Shown here in pieces: positions 36,884-46,216 of a stretch of DNA of 64,000 nucleotides; position 1 is the first letter of the stretch, and each line of letters starts with the position of its first letter. The translations under genes and the position numbers were made by a program. The notes under the pieces are model-generated. The model was not told the DNA's origin. It saw only the letters and a program-made list of their open reading frames with translations, and ran no database searches. The DNA comes from an uncultured Siphonobacter sp. (GTDB lineage: Bacteria > Bacteroidota > Bacteroidia > Cytophagales > Spirosomataceae), in NCBI GenBank assembly GCA_913775095.1, contig CAJYIW010000002.1, positions 124,001-188,000 on the forward strand. Reading direction: 5' to 3'.

Positions 36884-38491
36884 CTACTTCTTATCTTCGG
36901 AAAGCAACTTGAGCAACACCCCGTTGGTCCAGCCGAAGCCATCCTGAAGGGGATATTCGCCGCCGCCGCCCAGCAGTGAAATGTCGTAAACGTTATATTT
37001 TTCCACCATACGGCCCGTTGCTTTGTACACCCGGATGTTTTCTTCTACCCAGGTATCCTTGATCTTTTCGGCCAGGGCTGATTCCTTATAGTTACGTAAC
37101 CCAACAATAGCCATCCAGTGCAGAGGGGCCCATCCGTTGGGAGCGTCCCACTGTTGGCCCGTCGTCATAAGGGTCGTGGTCAGACCGCCGGGTTGCAGAA
37201 AATCATCTCTTAACCGATGGGCTACTTTCTGAGCCTGCTCACTGGAAGCGATGTTGAAGAAAAGAGGATACACCGCTGCCAGGGAAACAATAGGCGTTTG
37301 CTTTTCCTCGACAAAATCATAGTCATGAAAAAAGCCGTCTTCCTGATTCCAGAAATACTGTAAAATAGCTTTTTTACGCTTTTCGGCCAGATTCTTAAAG
37401 CTTTGGCTGTGTTGCTGATCTTCCATCAGGGAATAGGCCTGAGCCAGGGTCATTTCCAGCTCATACATCAGACAGTTCAAATCTACCGGAATGATATCAG
37501 TGGTATGGATGCTCGTCAGCGACTTGCCATCGCGTAACCACCGGGAAGAGAAATCCCAGCCCGATTCAGCACCGGCCCGAATATCCCGGTAAACATCTTC
37601 CGCTTTACGCCCCGTATGCTGAGCTACAGAAACGTCTTCCTTGTAAGCTTCCGGACGAGGAGTCGGGCTGTCATCGTAATAGCGATTCAGGTTATAGCCT
37701 CCCGAAACCCGCACGACCCGCCGATAAGCTTCACCGGGTTTCAGGTCATTGGTTTTCTTTAAGTCATCCTCGTTGGCGGCACCCATCCAGAAATAGTATT
37801 CTTTCAGCATCTCAGGCAGGTACTGAACGATGATCTGGTCGTTGTTCCGGGTTTCGGCCAGCAGCTTCACCATCAGCGAAAAATAAGGAGGTTGCGAACG
37901 GCTGAGGTAATAACTGCGGTTCCCGTTAGGAATGTGCCCCTGATAACGGATCAGGTGAGCAAAGTTAGAAACCATACCCTCCATCAGTGAATCTTTCTCC
38001 GATACCTGAAGACCAAGCATGGTAAAGTAACTATCCCAGTAATAAATCTCACCGAACCGTCCGCCCGGCACCACGTAACTGCGGGGCAGGGACAAGAGTG
38101 AGCCCTTGACGTCACCCGTGGGTTTGCGGGTCAGAATGGGCCATAAAGCATTAATGTGAGCTTCGGGCGATAAAGACGTATCCGAAACGAAGTGGCTATC
38201 CGGAGCGTCCGGGAAACGAAAATACTGAGTAACGAAGGCCCGCAAATCAAAGCCGTCCTTCACTTTTTCTTCTTCATAAGCCTGCAGGATCTGCCTGGCA
38301 GGAATCAAAGGCTCGGCATCCGCAAAGGTCTTGGAGTCAGGGAATAACTCCTTCATCTGGACATCCACAAAGAGTTGTCCAAGTTCTTCATCAGGGCTCG
38401 GGGGAGTCTGAAGTTCTGACGGTGTACATTCTAGTAGTAACAAGGGAATAGCCAAAATAAGTACTAAACAACGATGAGGTACAAAGGGCAT
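36884..38491 (-). CDS. treA: Alpha,alpha-trehalase (GH37), exported
   Basis: A 535-residue enzyme that hydrolyses trehalose to two glucoses. GH37 signatures are clear: PGGRFGEIYYWDSYF (about 145-159) and QWDAPNGWAPLHWM (about 455). The catalytic-acid region is AESGWDFSSRWL, and GGGGEYPLQDGFGWTNGV lies near the C-terminus. The N-terminus has a strong hydrophobic signal followed by Cys in LLLLECTPSE; the lipobox is imperfect, so it is either a periplasmic enzyme or a lipoprotein. It is preceded by a near-consensus promoter and followed by a terminator, so it is monocistronic. No trehalose transporter is nearby. Confidence 0.94.
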   Translation of the reverse strand: MPFVPHRCLVLILAIPLLLLECTPSELQTPPSPDEELGQLFVDVQMKELFPDSKTFADAEPLIPARQILQAYEEEKVKDGFDLRAFVTQYFRFPDAPDSHFVSDTSLSPEAHINALWPILTRKPTGDVKGSLLSLPRSYVVPGGRFGEIYYWDSYFTMLGLQVSEKDSLMEGMVSNFAHLIRYQGHIPNGNRSYYLSRSQPPYFSLMVKLLAETRNNDQIIVQYLPEMLKEYYFWMGAANEDDLKKTNDLKPGEAYRRVVRVSGGYNLNRYYDDSPTPRPEAYKEDVSVAQHTGRKAEDVYRDIRAGAESGWDFSSRWLRDGKSLTSIHTTDIIPVDLNCLMYELEMTLAQAYSLMEDQQHSQSFKNLAEKRKKAILQYFWNQEDGFFHDYDFVEEKQTPIVSLAAVYPLFFNIASSEQAQKVAHRLRDDFLQPGGLTTTLMTTGQQWDAPNGWAPLHWMAIVGLRNYKESALAEKIKDTWVEENIRVYKATGRMVEKYNVYDISLLGGGGEYPLQDGFGWTNGVLLKLLSEDKK

Positions 38492-38613
38492 AAGGCTAAA
38501 TAATAATGCTAATTAATTTCAGGAAACTTTCTGACTTTCAGAGTAGTGATAGTAGAGCTTCGTCTACATTGAGAAGAAGAATGGGGAAAAATGACCAATC
38601 TTCCGTTTAGCGA

Positions 38614-38644
38614 CAAAGGTAGAAATCCTCTGGGGTCTAATCAA
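38614..38644 (-). promoter_or_regulatory. Consensus promoter of the trehalase gene
   Basis: On the minus strand, TTG (38644-38642), then exactly 20 bases, then TACCTTTG (38621-38614), a full match to the Bacteroidota TTG-N20-TAnnTTTG pattern. The leader would be about 115 nt. Confidence 0.72.
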
Positions 38645-38725
38645 TTTCAGGAAAGCCTGTTCTTAAAATCTACGTAAAGTTTGAGTGAGTGGTAAATAAA
38701 TCTGATATCGTTTCACAAAATGTTG

Positions 38726-38733
38726 TACTTTCG
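38726..38733 (+). promoter_or_regulatory. Possible dnaN -7 element
   Basis: TACTTTCG differs from TAnnTTTG at one position and lies 69 nt upstream of the dnaN ATG. No TTG at the expected spacing. Confidence 0.35.
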
Positions 38734-38770
38734 CCCTCTAAATTATATTTTCGGGTATTCGAAAAACTTT

Positions 38771-38790
38771 CGTTTAAACTCGTTTAAACT
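38771..38790. repeat. Tandem GTTTAAAC palindromes before dnaN
   Basis: CGTTTAAACT occurs twice in immediate succession, so two 8-bp palindromes GTTTAAAC are spaced exactly 10 bp apart, one helical turn. They end 11 nt before the dnaN ATG and lie between the possible -7 box and the start codon. Confidence 0.7.
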
Positions 38791-38801
38791 TCTGATAGTC
38801 A

Positions 38802-39926
38802 ATGAAATTTATCGTCTCGTCTTCGGCATTGTTGAAACAATTGGCGGCTATCAACGGAGTCGTAGCGTCCAATCCGATCGTTCCGATTCTGGAAAACTTC
38901 CTGTTTCAGCTCGAAGGGACTATACTGACCGTAACGGCTTCTGATTTACAAACCGTTATGATTACTGAAATAGAGGTGGAATCGTCCGACAAAGGCTCTA
39001 TTGCAGTTCCTGCCAAACTATTACTTGATACCCTCCGTGGCTTACCGGAACAACCCATTACCTTCAAAATTGATGCCGAGACCTTCGGTACCGAGATCAT
39101 TTCTGAAAATGGACGTTACAAGCTTTCCGGTGAAAATCCGATTGATTTCCCGAAAGTTCCGGCCGTTAATAAAACTTTAACCATTGAAGTAGCGGCTGAA
39201 GTTCTGGGCAAGGCCATTGCGAACACCAGCTTTGCCGCCAGTACCGATGATCTTCGTCCAAACATGACGGGAATGTTCCTGCAACTGGGTGAGGCCAATG
39301 CTACATTCGTGGCTACGGATGGTCACCGTCTGGTGCGTTACCGTCGCAAGGATCTGAAATCGTCGAATGACAGCACGATGATCATTCCCCGGAAAGCTCT
39401 GAATCTGCTGAAATCGACCCTGCCTTCGGATGATACCCTGGTGAAGGCCGACTTTAGCCAGTCCAATGCGTTTTTCACATTCGGGAATATCAAAATGATC
39501 TGCCGACTGATTGACGAACGCTTCCCGGATTACGAAAATGCCATTCCGGTTAATAATCCCAATATTCTGACCATCAACCGTCTGGAGTTACTGAGCTCTT
39601 TACGCCGGATTTCGATCTATGCGAACAAAACCACGCACCAGATTCGTCTGCGTATCTCTAAAGACGAGCTGGTTATTTCGGCTGAAGATCTGGATTATTC
39701 CAATGAAGCATCCGAACGTTTGGCGTGTGAATACGACGCGGATGATCTGGAAATTGGTTTCAATGCCAAATTCCTCATTGAAATGTTAAATAACCTGAGT
39801 TCGAATCAGTTACAGCTTCGTCTGTCGGCTCCCAACCGGGCCGGAATTCTGGTGCCAAACGATCAGGATGAAAACGAAGACATCCTGATGCTGGTGATGC
39901 CGGTGATGCTGAATACGTACGCTTAA
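38802..39926 (+). CDS. dnaN: DNA polymerase III sliding clamp, beta subunit
   Basis: The 374-residue beta clamp encircles DNA and tethers DNA polymerase III. The three-domain layout is complete: MKFIVSSSALLKQLAAINGVVASNPIVPILENFLF at the N-terminus, FAASTDDLRPNMTGMFLQL and ATDGHRLVRYRR in domain 2, and FNAKFLIEMLNNL near the end, with C-terminal VMPVMLN (the usual VMPMRL-like terminus). dnaA and gyrB are not adjacent, so this is not the classic dnaA-dnaN origin locus. A hairpin terminator follows and separates it from the thioredoxin gene. Confidence 0.97.
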   Translation: MKFIVSSSALLKQLAAINGVVASNPIVPILENFLFQLEGTILTVTASDLQTVMITEIEVESSDKGSIAVPAKLLLDTLRGLPEQPITFKIDAETFGTEIISENGRYKLSGENPIDFPKVPAVNKTLTIEVAAEVLGKAIANTSFAASTDDLRPNMTGMFLQLGEANATFVATDGHRLVRYRRKDLKSSNDSTMIIPRKALNLLKSTLPSDDTLVKADFSQSNAFFTFGNIKMICRLIDERFPDYENAIPVNNPNILTINRLELLSSLRRISIYANKTTHQIRLRISKDELVISAEDLDYSNEASERLACEYDADDLEIGFNAKFLIEMLNNLSSNQLQLRLSAPNRAGILVPNDQDENEDILMLVMPVMLNTYA

Positions 39927-39948
39927 AAGACGTATAAATAGATATATG

Positions 39949-39978
39949 AAGAGCCTTTTGAAAGAGAGGCTCTTTTTT
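39949..39978 (+). terminator. Terminator after dnaN
   Basis: AAGAGCC / GGCTCTT with a loop of about 13 nt that can pair partly, followed by a T tract. It lies 23 nt after the stop codon. Confidence 0.75.
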
Positions 39979-40060
39979 ATTGCCTAATTCGTTGGACAAA
40001 AGACTTTTCCCGGCGAACTTCACGTTATTCATTCTGATCAATCCCTTTTGTTTAATACTT

Positions 40061-40492
40061 ATGAAAACACTTCGACTTGTAGTACTGCTGCTACTGACCG
40101 GACTGACCTTACCAACCAACGCCTCGGATGAACCTAAAAAAGAGGGAATCCAGTTTTTCCACGGCACCTGGAAACAGGCCTTAGCCAAAGCTAAAGCCGA
40201 AAACAAAATGATCTTCCTGGATGCGTACACCACCTGGTGTGGTCCCTGCAAATGGATGCAAACGAAGTCATTTCCCAATAAGCAGTTGGGAGAATTCTAC
40301 AACAGCAATTTCATTAATGTGAAAATGGATATGGAATCGGGTGAAGGCCCCAGGCTACTGGACCGTTACCCGGTAGAAGGATACCCAACCCTGTTTTTCA
40401 TTGATTTTGAAGGAGAAGTAGTAATAAAAGAGGGGGGAGCTAAAACGCCGGAACAGCTCATCGCGATGGGTAAAGAGGCGATTGCTCAGTAA
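40061..40492 (+). CDS. Thioredoxin-family periplasmic protein
   Basis: A 143-residue protein starting at the ATG at 40061 (MKTLRLVVLLLLTG); the open frame extends upstream but without a sensible start. A signal peptide (about 1-21) precedes a thioredoxin fold with the active site WCGPCKWM (YTTWCGPCKWMQTKSF, like the thioredoxin_7/DsbD-gamma subset), cis-proline region EGYPTLFFIDFEGE, and a C-terminal helix. It probably reduces or isomerises disulfides, or supports cytochrome maturation, in the periplasm. It follows the dnaN terminator by 80 nt and ends with its own terminator. Confidence 0.9.
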   Translation: MKTLRLVVLLLLTGLTLPTNASDEPKKEGIQFFHGTWKQALAKAKAENKMIFLDAYTTWCGPCKWMQTKSFPNKQLGEFYNSNFINVKMDMESGEGPRLLDRYPVEGYPTLFFIDFEGEVVIKEGGAKTPEQLIAMGKEAIAQ

Positions 40493-40510
40493 GAAAACAG
40501 GTATATAGAT

Positions 40511-40550
40511 AAAACGGGTAAGCTTATGATCATAGGCTTACCCGTTTTTT
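40511..40550 (+). terminator. Terminator after the thioredoxin gene
   Basis: AAAACGGGTAAGC pairs with GCTTACCCGTTTT around a GATC-centred loop (one bulged region) and is followed by a T tract. Confidence 0.88.
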
Positions 40551-41171
40551 ATGGAAGTACGCTAGTGGTATAATGGAAACGGTCTGAGTTACTGACACAT
40601 GAGCGTTGCTAAAACTGGGTATAAAAGCGGGCGACCAGCCAAAGAAGAGGTAAGTAAATCAGGAGTAGAAATCGGGTACCAATGGGTTGAGACTGAGAAA
40701 ATTACTTCCGGGGAATGTATCATTAATACCTGAAGAGGTATGCCAAAATCGGGATGCAACTATTTTTTTAAATTATTTGCAAAAACTTTAGGTAAATACT
40801 TGTTTATCAAACAGAAAGACTGTTATTTTGCAACTCTGTTTAAGAATTGAACACGCAGCTATTTGCTCCATGTGGTTGGCAGAACTACTTGAGCTACTGA
40901 TTATCAAGCAATTGTTGTTCGATTTAACGTTAAAACTCGGTAATTTCCCGATTTTGAACGTCAGGACTGTTACTGGCTCTAATCATTGAATGCCCAATTA
41001 TTTAGAGTTGAGTAGTAAGCTGACAGGATGCTTACCTGGCAAAGGGTATTGAGGTGTGTATCTCTATAGTACTGTAGAAATCTTCTTACGCACCCCATTG
41101 GCAAGTCTCCTCTCCGCTTTCTCTTCTAGGTACATTACTGGTTTTCAAAAAAATATAAGGGATTTTCTGTC
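40551..41171. other. Long gene-free stretch before the ribosomal operon
   Basis: About 620 nt without a recognised gene. TTATTTTGC at about 40831 with TTG near 40802 is a weak promoter candidate on the plus strand. A 39-codon frame (ATG 40870 to TGA 40989, starting MWLAELLELLIIKQLL) lies downstream of it but has no recognisable family. Three stretches resemble degraded stem-loops but none is convincing. The region could hold an untranslated leader or a lost rpsJ neighbour. Confidence 0.5.
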
Positions 41172-41207
41172 TTGACACGGTAAACAGCAGAAAAAGTGCT
41201 ACTTTTG
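41172..41207 (+). promoter_or_regulatory. Promoter of the rplC-rplQ superoperon
   Basis: TTGACA at 41172 and TACTTTTG at 41200-41207 (exact TAnnTTTG). The TTG-to-TA gap of 25 is a little longer than the usual 19-23. The leader would be about 53 nt and includes the GC-rich GGCCCCCGGGTGGGAG. Confidence 0.65.
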
Positions 41208-41266
41208 CAGTCCGTTTTCTGAGGCCCCCGGGTGGGAGAGCTGATAACCAATTAAAAATCAAGAAG

Positions 41267-41884
41267 ATGTCTGGTATTATTGGGAAGAAAATTGGCATGA
41301 CCAGCCTCTACAATGCTGACGGTTCTGCCGTTGCTTGTACGCTGATTGAAGCCGGTCCCTGCGTCGTGACGCAAGTAAAGACCGTCGAAACGGATGGCTA
41401 CCAAGCTGTTCAGTTAGGTTTCGGCGACAAAAAAGAAAAGAATACCTCTAAGCCCTTGGCTGGCCACTTCAAAAAGGCCGGAACTACACCCAAGCGGAAA
41501 TTGGTAGAGTTCAAAACGTTCGAACAATCTCTGGATTTAGGAGCAACGATTGACGCCACTTTATTCGCTGAAGGCGAATTCGTTGACGCCATCGGAACGG
41601 CTAAAGGTCGTGGCTTCCAGGGTGTAGTAAAACGTCATGGTTTTGGTGGAGTTGGTGGCCAGACTCACGGTCAGCACAACCGTCAGCGTCACCCAGGTTC
41701 TATCGGAGCTTGCTCATTCCCTTCACGAGTATTCAAGGGTCTTCGCATGGCAGGTCGTATGGGTAACAACCGCGTTAAAATCCAAAACCTGCAAGTACTT
41801 AAAGTGTATCCTGAGCAAAACCTGATCGTTATCAGCGGTTCAGTTCCGGGTGCCAAAAATTCGTTCGTAATTCTTGAGAAATAG
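41267..41884 (+). CDS. rplC: 50S ribosomal protein L3
   Basis: A 205-residue early-assembly protein of the large subunit, binding 23S rRNA near the peptidyl-transferase centre. The start [19 protein letters not shown] and the central loop [37 protein letters not shown] are diagnostic. It is the first gene of this operon; rpsJ, which precedes rplC in most bacterial S10 operons, is absent here. rplD follows after 54 nt. Confidence 0.98.
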   Translation: MSGIIGKKIGMTSLYNADGSAVACTLIEAGPCVVTQVKTVETDGYQAVQLGFGDKKEKNTSKPLAGHFKKAGTTPKRKLVEFKTFEQSLDLGATIDATLFAEGEFVDAIGTAKGRGFQGVVKRHGFGGVGGQTHGQHNRQRHPGSIGACSFPSRVFKGLRMAGRMGNNRVKIQNLQVLKVYPEQNLIVISGSVPGAKNSFVILEK

Positions 41885-41938
41885 ACTGAGCGTGAATTCT
41901 CACGTTAATCTACTCTCATAGTAGCACTTGACAAGAAA

Positions 41939-42565
41939 ATGGAACTGTCCGTATTTAATATTCAAGGCCAAGACACGGGAAAGAAAGTAACGCTTTCAGA
42001 CGGAGTGTTCGGAATCGAACCTAATGAGCACGTAATGTGGCTCGACGTTAAGCAGTACTTGGCTAATCAGCGTCAGGGTACGCACAAGTCTAAAGAACGT
42101 TGGGAAGTAGCTCGCTCAACCCGCAAACTGATGCGTCAGAAGGGTACCGGCGGAGCTCGTCACGGTTCTTTCAAAGCTAACATTTTTAAAGGTGGTGCTC
42201 GTGTATTCGGCCCTAAGCCCCGCGATTACTCCTTTAAACTGAACAAAAAAGTGAAGAGTCTGGCACGTAAGTCAGCTTTGGCTTCTAAAGCGAAAGAAGG
42301 CGTAGTGACAGTCGTAGAAAACTTCACGTTTGAAGGACCAAAAACCAAGCAGTACATTTCAGTTCTGAACGCTCTTCAGATCGCTGAAACGAAAACTCTG
42401 CTGGTTTTGCCAACGGCTGACAACAATGTATTCCTGTCGGCTCGTAACCTGCCTAAAGCCAATGTGCTTCCCGCAGATCAGTTGACAACCTACGCATTAC
42501 TGAATGCTGATCGTGTGATCATCGCTGAAGGTGCAGTAGAAAAAATCGAAGCATTATTGAACTAA
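41939..42565 (+). CDS. rplD: 50S ribosomal protein L4
   Basis: A 208-residue protein that lines the exit tunnel with L22. The extended loop is visible as RSTRKLMRQKGTGGARHGSFKANIFKGGARVFGPKPRDYSFKLNKK. In Escherichia coli L4 represses its own S10 operon by attenuation; whether that holds here is unknown. It is followed after 43 nt by rplW. Confidence 0.98.
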   Translation: MELSVFNIQGQDTGKKVTLSDGVFGIEPNEHVMWLDVKQYLANQRQGTHKSKERWEVARSTRKLMRQKGTGGARHGSFKANIFKGGARVFGPKPRDYSFKLNKKVKSLARKSALASKAKEGVVTVVENFTFEGPKTKQYISVLNALQIAETKTLLVLPTADNNVFLSARNLPKANVLPADQLTTYALLNADRVIIAEGAVEKIEALLN

Positions 42566-42608
42566 TCCGTTGGTCCGAAAGGTACCTAACGATTGACGAC
42601 AAAACATT

Positions 42609-42896
42609 ATGAGCATCATCATTCGCCCCTTGCTGACTGAAAAGTCTACGGCTCAGAACGAGCAAGGTAAGTATGGCTTCGAAGTGGCTCTTAAGGCCAA
42701 TAAGGTCGAGATCAAGAAAGCCATCGAAAAGATGTATGGTGTGAAAGTTGAGTCAGTGAACACGGTCCGTCAGATCGGGAAGAAAAAATCCCGCAGTACG
42801 CGTACCCGTATCACGACTGGTCAGACTTCCACCATCAAAAGAGCGATCGTTACTGTAGCCGAAGGTGAAGTAATCGATTTCTACCAAGGTATTTAA
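42609..42896 (+). CDS. rplW: 50S ribosomal protein L23
   Basis: A 95-residue protein at the tunnel exit, docking site for trigger factor and the Sec translocon. The N-terminal IIRPLLTEKSTAQNEQGKYGFEVALKANKVEIKKAIEKMYGVKVESVNT is typical. The 84-nt spacer to rplB holds an imperfect hairpin (GGTTAGGCT, about 42932, with AGCCTGACC, ending about 42963). Confidence 0.98.
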   Translation: MSIIIRPLLTEKSTAQNEQGKYGFEVALKANKVEIKKAIEKMYGVKVESVNTVRQIGKKKSRSTRTRITTGQTSTIKRAIVTVAEGEVIDFYQGI

Positions 42897-42980
42897 TAAA
42901 CATCCCCATCCTCCAGGATGCGTTTTGAACAGGTTAGGCTGGCATAGGAGGACATAGCCTGACCGTAGCAAATAATCCCA

Positions 42981-43805
42981 ATGGCAATCAAGAAGTTGAA
43001 GCCTGTTACGCCGGGAACCCGTTTTCGTTCGGCCCCGACGTTCAATGAGATTACGGCTAGTAAACCTGAGAAGAGCCTTTTAGAGCCTCTGAAAAAATCA
43101 GGTGGTCGTAATGATCAGGGTCGCCGAGCCATGCGTTACATCGGTGGTGGCCACAAGCGTAAATACCGTATTATCGATTTCAAACGCGATAAACAAGGTG
43201 TAGCCGCAGAAGTAAAGACGATCGAGTATGATCCTAACCGTTCCGCTCGTATTGCTTTAGTTCAGTACACAGATGGAGAAAAACGTTACATCATCGCTCC
43301 TCAAGGTTTGACCGTAGGTCAGACGATCTTGTCTGGAGAAGGTGTAGCTCCTGAAGTAGGAAATGCCTCTGTACTTTCTGCTTTACCGATCGGTACGATT
43401 GTTCACAATATTGAGTTAAAGCCTGGTAAAGGTGGCCAGTTGGCCCGTAGTGCCGGAACTTACGCTCAGATTGTAGGTCGTGAAGGAAAATATGTAATTC
43501 TGCGACTGCCTTCAGGCGAAACTCGCATGGTGTTAGGCAATGGTATTGCAACCGTAGGTTCAGTATCTAACGCTGATCACATGAACGAAAGCCTGGGTAA
43601 AGCCGGTCGTAAGCGTTGGTTAGGTCGTCGTCCTCGTGTACGTGGTGTAGCAATGAACCCAGTTGATCACCCCATGGGTGGTGGTGAAGGCCGGGCCTCA
43701 GGAGGTCACCCTCGTTCACGTACGGGTCTCTTAGCGAAAGGTAAGAAAACCCGCGACAAGAAGAAGGCATCCAACAAGTTAATCATTAGCAAGCGGAAGA
43801 AATAA
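42981..43805 (+). CDS. rplB: 50S ribosomal protein L2
   Basis: A 274-residue core protein needed for subunit joining and peptidyl transfer. The catalytic-loop region [28 protein letters not shown] carries the conserved histidine. Its TAA stop shares one base with the ATG of rpsS (TAATG), indicating translational coupling. Confidence 0.99.
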   Translation: MAIKKLKPVTPGTRFRSAPTFNEITASKPEKSLLEPLKKSGGRNDQGRRAMRYIGGGHKRKYRIIDFKRDKQGVAAEVKTIEYDPNRSARIALVQYTDGEKRYIIAPQGLTVGQTILSGEGVAPEVGNASVLSALPIGTIVHNIELKPGKGGQLARSAGTYAQIVGREGKYVILRLPSGETRMVLGNGIATVGSVSNADHMNESLGKAGRKRWLGRRPRVRGVAMNPVDHPMGGGEGRASGGHPRSRTGLLAKGKKTRDKKKASNKLIISKRKK

Positions 43806-44083
43806 TGGCACGTTCACTTAAAAAAGGCCCCTATATTGATTTTCGCCTCTCCAACAAAGTGGAGGTAATGAATGAAGCAGGAAAGAAATCGGTTATCAAA
43901 ACCTGGTCGCGTCGTTCGATGATTTCTCCTGACTTCGTGGGTCACACTTTCGCCGTGCATAACGGTAATAAGTTTATCCCTGTGTACGTGACGGAAAACA
44001 TGGTGGGTCATAAACTGGGCGAATTCGCTCCGACTCGTAATTTCCGTGGCCACGTCGCTAAAAAGGACAAAGGAAAACGATAA
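43805..44083 (+). CDS. rpsS: 30S ribosomal protein S19
   Basis: A 92-residue head protein of the small subunit that pairs with S13. The sequence [40 protein letters not shown] and [13 protein letters not shown] is typical. An 86-nt spacer with many CAGTT / AACTG words separates it from rplV. Confidence 0.99.
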   Translation: MARSLKKGPYIDFRLSNKVEVMNEAGKKSVIKTWSRRSMISPDFVGHTFAVHNGNKFIPVYVTENMVGHKLGEFAPTRNFRGHVAKKDKGKR

Positions 44084-44169
44084 ACCAGTTTACAGTTGGC
44101 AGTCTTCAGTTGACGGATGCTTAATCACTGGTTACTGAAAACTAAGAACCAAAAACTGACAACTAAGTA

Positions 44170-44553
44170 ATGGAAGCAATCGCAAAACTTAATAACGTCC
44201 CGACGTCGCCTCAGAAAATGCGTCTGGTTGCCGATTTAATTCGTGGCCAGAAAGTAAACAAAGCGTTGGCGATCTTAAAATATCAGCCTAAGTCGGGCTC
44301 TCCGCGTCTGGAAAAGTTGCTGCTGTCGGCAATTGCAAACTGGCAGGAGAAATTCGGCGAAGAAGTAAAGCTGGAAGATGCTGATCTCTACGTAAAAACT
44401 ATTTTCGTAGATGGTGGAGCATTCCTGAAGCGTCTTCGTCCGGCTCCACAAGGTCGTGCCTATCGGGTACGTAAGCGTTCCAATCACGTAACGCTTGTTG
44501 TAGCTAGTAAAGCCAAGGCAGAAGAAACTAAAACCGAAAACACGGAAGCGTAA
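44170..44553 (+). CDS. rplV: 50S ribosomal protein L22
   Basis: A 127-residue tunnel protein; its beta-hairpin loop [33 protein letters not shown] is intact, including residues whose changes give macrolide resistance in other bacteria. The last 15 residues ([13 protein letters not shown]) form a charged tail beyond the usual end. rpsC follows after only 6 nt. Confidence 0.98.
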   Translation: MEAIAKLNNVPTSPQKMRLVADLIRGQKVNKALAILKYQPKSGSPRLEKLLLSAIANWQEKFGEEVKLEDADLYVKTIFVDGGAFLKRLRPAPQGRAYRVRKRSNHVTLVVASKAKAEETKTENTEA

Positions 44554-44559
44554 CACACC

Positions 44560-45444
44560 ATGGGACAAAAGGTAAACCCTGTAGGTCTTCGTCTGGGTAT
44601 TGTACGTGGTTGGGAATCCAACTGGTACGGTGGAAAGAACTTCGCTGAAAAGCTGGTAGAAGACGAAACGATTCGTAAATACATTGCTGCTCGTATTCCT
44701 AAAGGTGCGATCTCGAAAGTAATCATCGAGCGTACGCTGAAGCGGGTAACGTTAACGATCAACACGGCTCGTCCAGGTGTCGTTATCGGTAAAGGCGGTA
44801 ATGAAGTTGATAAAATCAAAGAAGAGCTCAAGAAATTGACTGGCAAAGATGTTCAGATCAATATCTTCGAGATCAAGCGTCCTGAAGTCGATGCGAAACT
44901 GGTAGGCGAAACTATCGCTCAGCAGTTAGAAGCTCGTATCTCTTTCCGTCGTGCGATGAAGCAAGCCATTGCCTCAGCCATGCGGGTAGGAGCACAAGGT
45001 ATCAAAGTTCGCTTGTCAGGCCGTTTAGGTGGAGCCGAAATGGCTCGTACGGAAGAGTACAAAGAAGGACGTGTCCCTCTGCATACTTTACGTGCTGACA
45101 TCGACTACGCTATTTCAGAAGCTCAAACTGTATACGGAAAGATCGGTATCAAGATCTGGGTCTTCAAAGGAGAAGTATACGGCAAACGTGATCTTTCAGT
45201 AGTTAACGCAGGCTTAAACGCTGGTGGTGCTGAAGCTCGTGGAGGTTCTGATCGTGGTGATCGTCGTGGCGGACGCGGTGGTGATGATCGGGATGGTGGA
45301 AATCGTCGCGGTCGTGGTGAAGGTGGTGGCGACCGTGGACGCGGTAACAACAACCGTGGCGGTAACAACAACAATCGCGGTGGAAACAATCGCGGTGGCC
45401 AGGGTGGTGGAAACCGTGGCGGTGGCCAGGGAGGACGTCGCTAA
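44560..45444 (+). CDS. rpsC: 30S ribosomal protein S3 with long RGG/Asn-rich C-terminal tail
   Basis: S3 lines the mRNA entry channel. Residues 1 to about 215 are the standard protein: [23 protein letters not shown], a KH domain with [19 protein letters not shown], and [40 protein letters not shown]. From about residue 220 there are some 75 residues made almost only of Gly, Arg, Asn, Asp and Gln, with repeated RGG and NNRGG units. Typical S3 ends near 210-235. The tail keeps the frame to a normal stop with ordinary codon use, so it is probably real and likely to bind RNA. Confidence 0.97.
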   Translation: MGQKVNPVGLRLGIVRGWESNWYGGKNFAEKLVEDETIRKYIAARIPKGAISKVIIERTLKRVTLTINTARPGVVIGKGGNEVDKIKEELKKLTGKDVQINIFEIKRPEVDAKLVGETIAQQLEARISFRRAMKQAIASAMRVGAQGIKVRLSGRLGGAEMARTEEYKEGRVPLHTLRADIDYAISEAQTVYGKIGIKIWVFKGEVYGKRDLSVVNAGLNAGGAEARGGSDRGDRRGGRGGDDRDGGNRRGRGEGGGDRGRGNNNRGGNNNNRGGNNRGGQGGGNRGGGQGGRR

Positions 45445-45498
45445 TTAGGTTGTAAGTCATAGCAATTATGACTTCAGACTCTAAAGAACTTAACGATC

Positions 45499-45927
45499 AT
45501 GTTACAACCTAGAAGAACCAAATTCCGCAAACAGCAGAAAGGTCGGATTAAGGGTCTTGCAACGCGGGGCCACGAAATTTCTTTCGGTTCGTTTGCAATC
45601 AAATCTCTGGAACCCGGCCGTATCACGGCTCGCCAGATTGAGGCGGCTCGTATCGCCGTTACCCGTGCGATGAAACGGGAAGGCCAAGTATGGATTCGTA
45701 TTTTCCCTGATAAACCCATCACCAAGAAACCTGCAGAGGTTCGGATGGGTAAAGGGAAAGGAGCTCCCGAGTATTGGGTAGCTAACGTAAAACCCGGAAC
45801 CATTCTTTTTGAATCTACCGGTGTGCCCTTAGAATTGGCTCAGGAAGCTCTCCGGTTAGCAGCTCAGAAATTACCCCTTCGTACGAAATTTGTTGTTCGT
45901 CGGGATTATCAGGAAGCAGCTAACTAG
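45499..45927 (+). CDS. rplP: 50S ribosomal protein L16
   Basis: A 142-residue protein at the A-site tRNA elbow of the large subunit. The sequence [51 protein letters not shown] and [20 protein letters not shown] is typical. The 72-nt spacer to rpmC contains the imperfect inverted words GTTACTGTTATC and GATAACTGATAAC. Confidence 0.99.
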   Translation: MLQPRRTKFRKQQKGRIKGLATRGHEISFGSFAIKSLEPGRITARQIEAARIAVTRAMKREGQVWIRIFPDKPITKKPAEVRMGKGKGAPEYWVANVKPGTILFESTGVPLELAQEALRLAAQKLPLRTKFVVRRDYQEAAN

Positions 45928-45999
45928 TGATTCGTTACTGTTATCCAACATATGGAAAACAGCCCAGTAGATAACTGATAACGTAATTGCATTAAGACA

Positions 46000-46182
46000 A
46001 TGAAAATTCAAGACATTCGGGCGTTAAGTACGGAAGATCTCCGCCAGCAAATCGCCCAGGAAAAAGAAGCACTGAGCCGCTTACAATTCGCTCATGCTAT
46101 TTCTCCAATCGAAAACCCGATGCGTATTCGGACTTCCCGTAAGCTTATCGCCCGGATGACGACCGAACTAAACGCTCGCTAG
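46000..46182 (+). CDS. rpmC: 50S ribosomal protein L29
   Basis: A 60-residue two-helix protein near the tunnel exit, contacting L23. It begins [18 protein letters not shown] and contains [28 protein letters not shown], the usual L29 C-terminal helix. It lies between rplP and rpsQ as in other bacteria. Confidence 0.97.
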   Translation: MKIQDIRALSTEDLRQQIAQEKEALSRLQFAHAISPIENPMRIRTSRKLIARMTTELNAR

Positions 46183-46216
46183 AACTGCCTTTATCAGGCA
46201 TAAAGCAAATTCCACA

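Noticed and set aside
38700-38802. Replication origin next to dnaN
   Set aside because: dnaA, DnaA-box clusters and gyrB are not seen; dnaN alone does not mark an origin in this phylum.
45123-45460. Minus-strand frames rich in Pro/Arg or His opposite the rpsC tail
   Set aside because: They are complements of the low-complexity Gly/Arg codons of the S3 tail; composition alone explains them.
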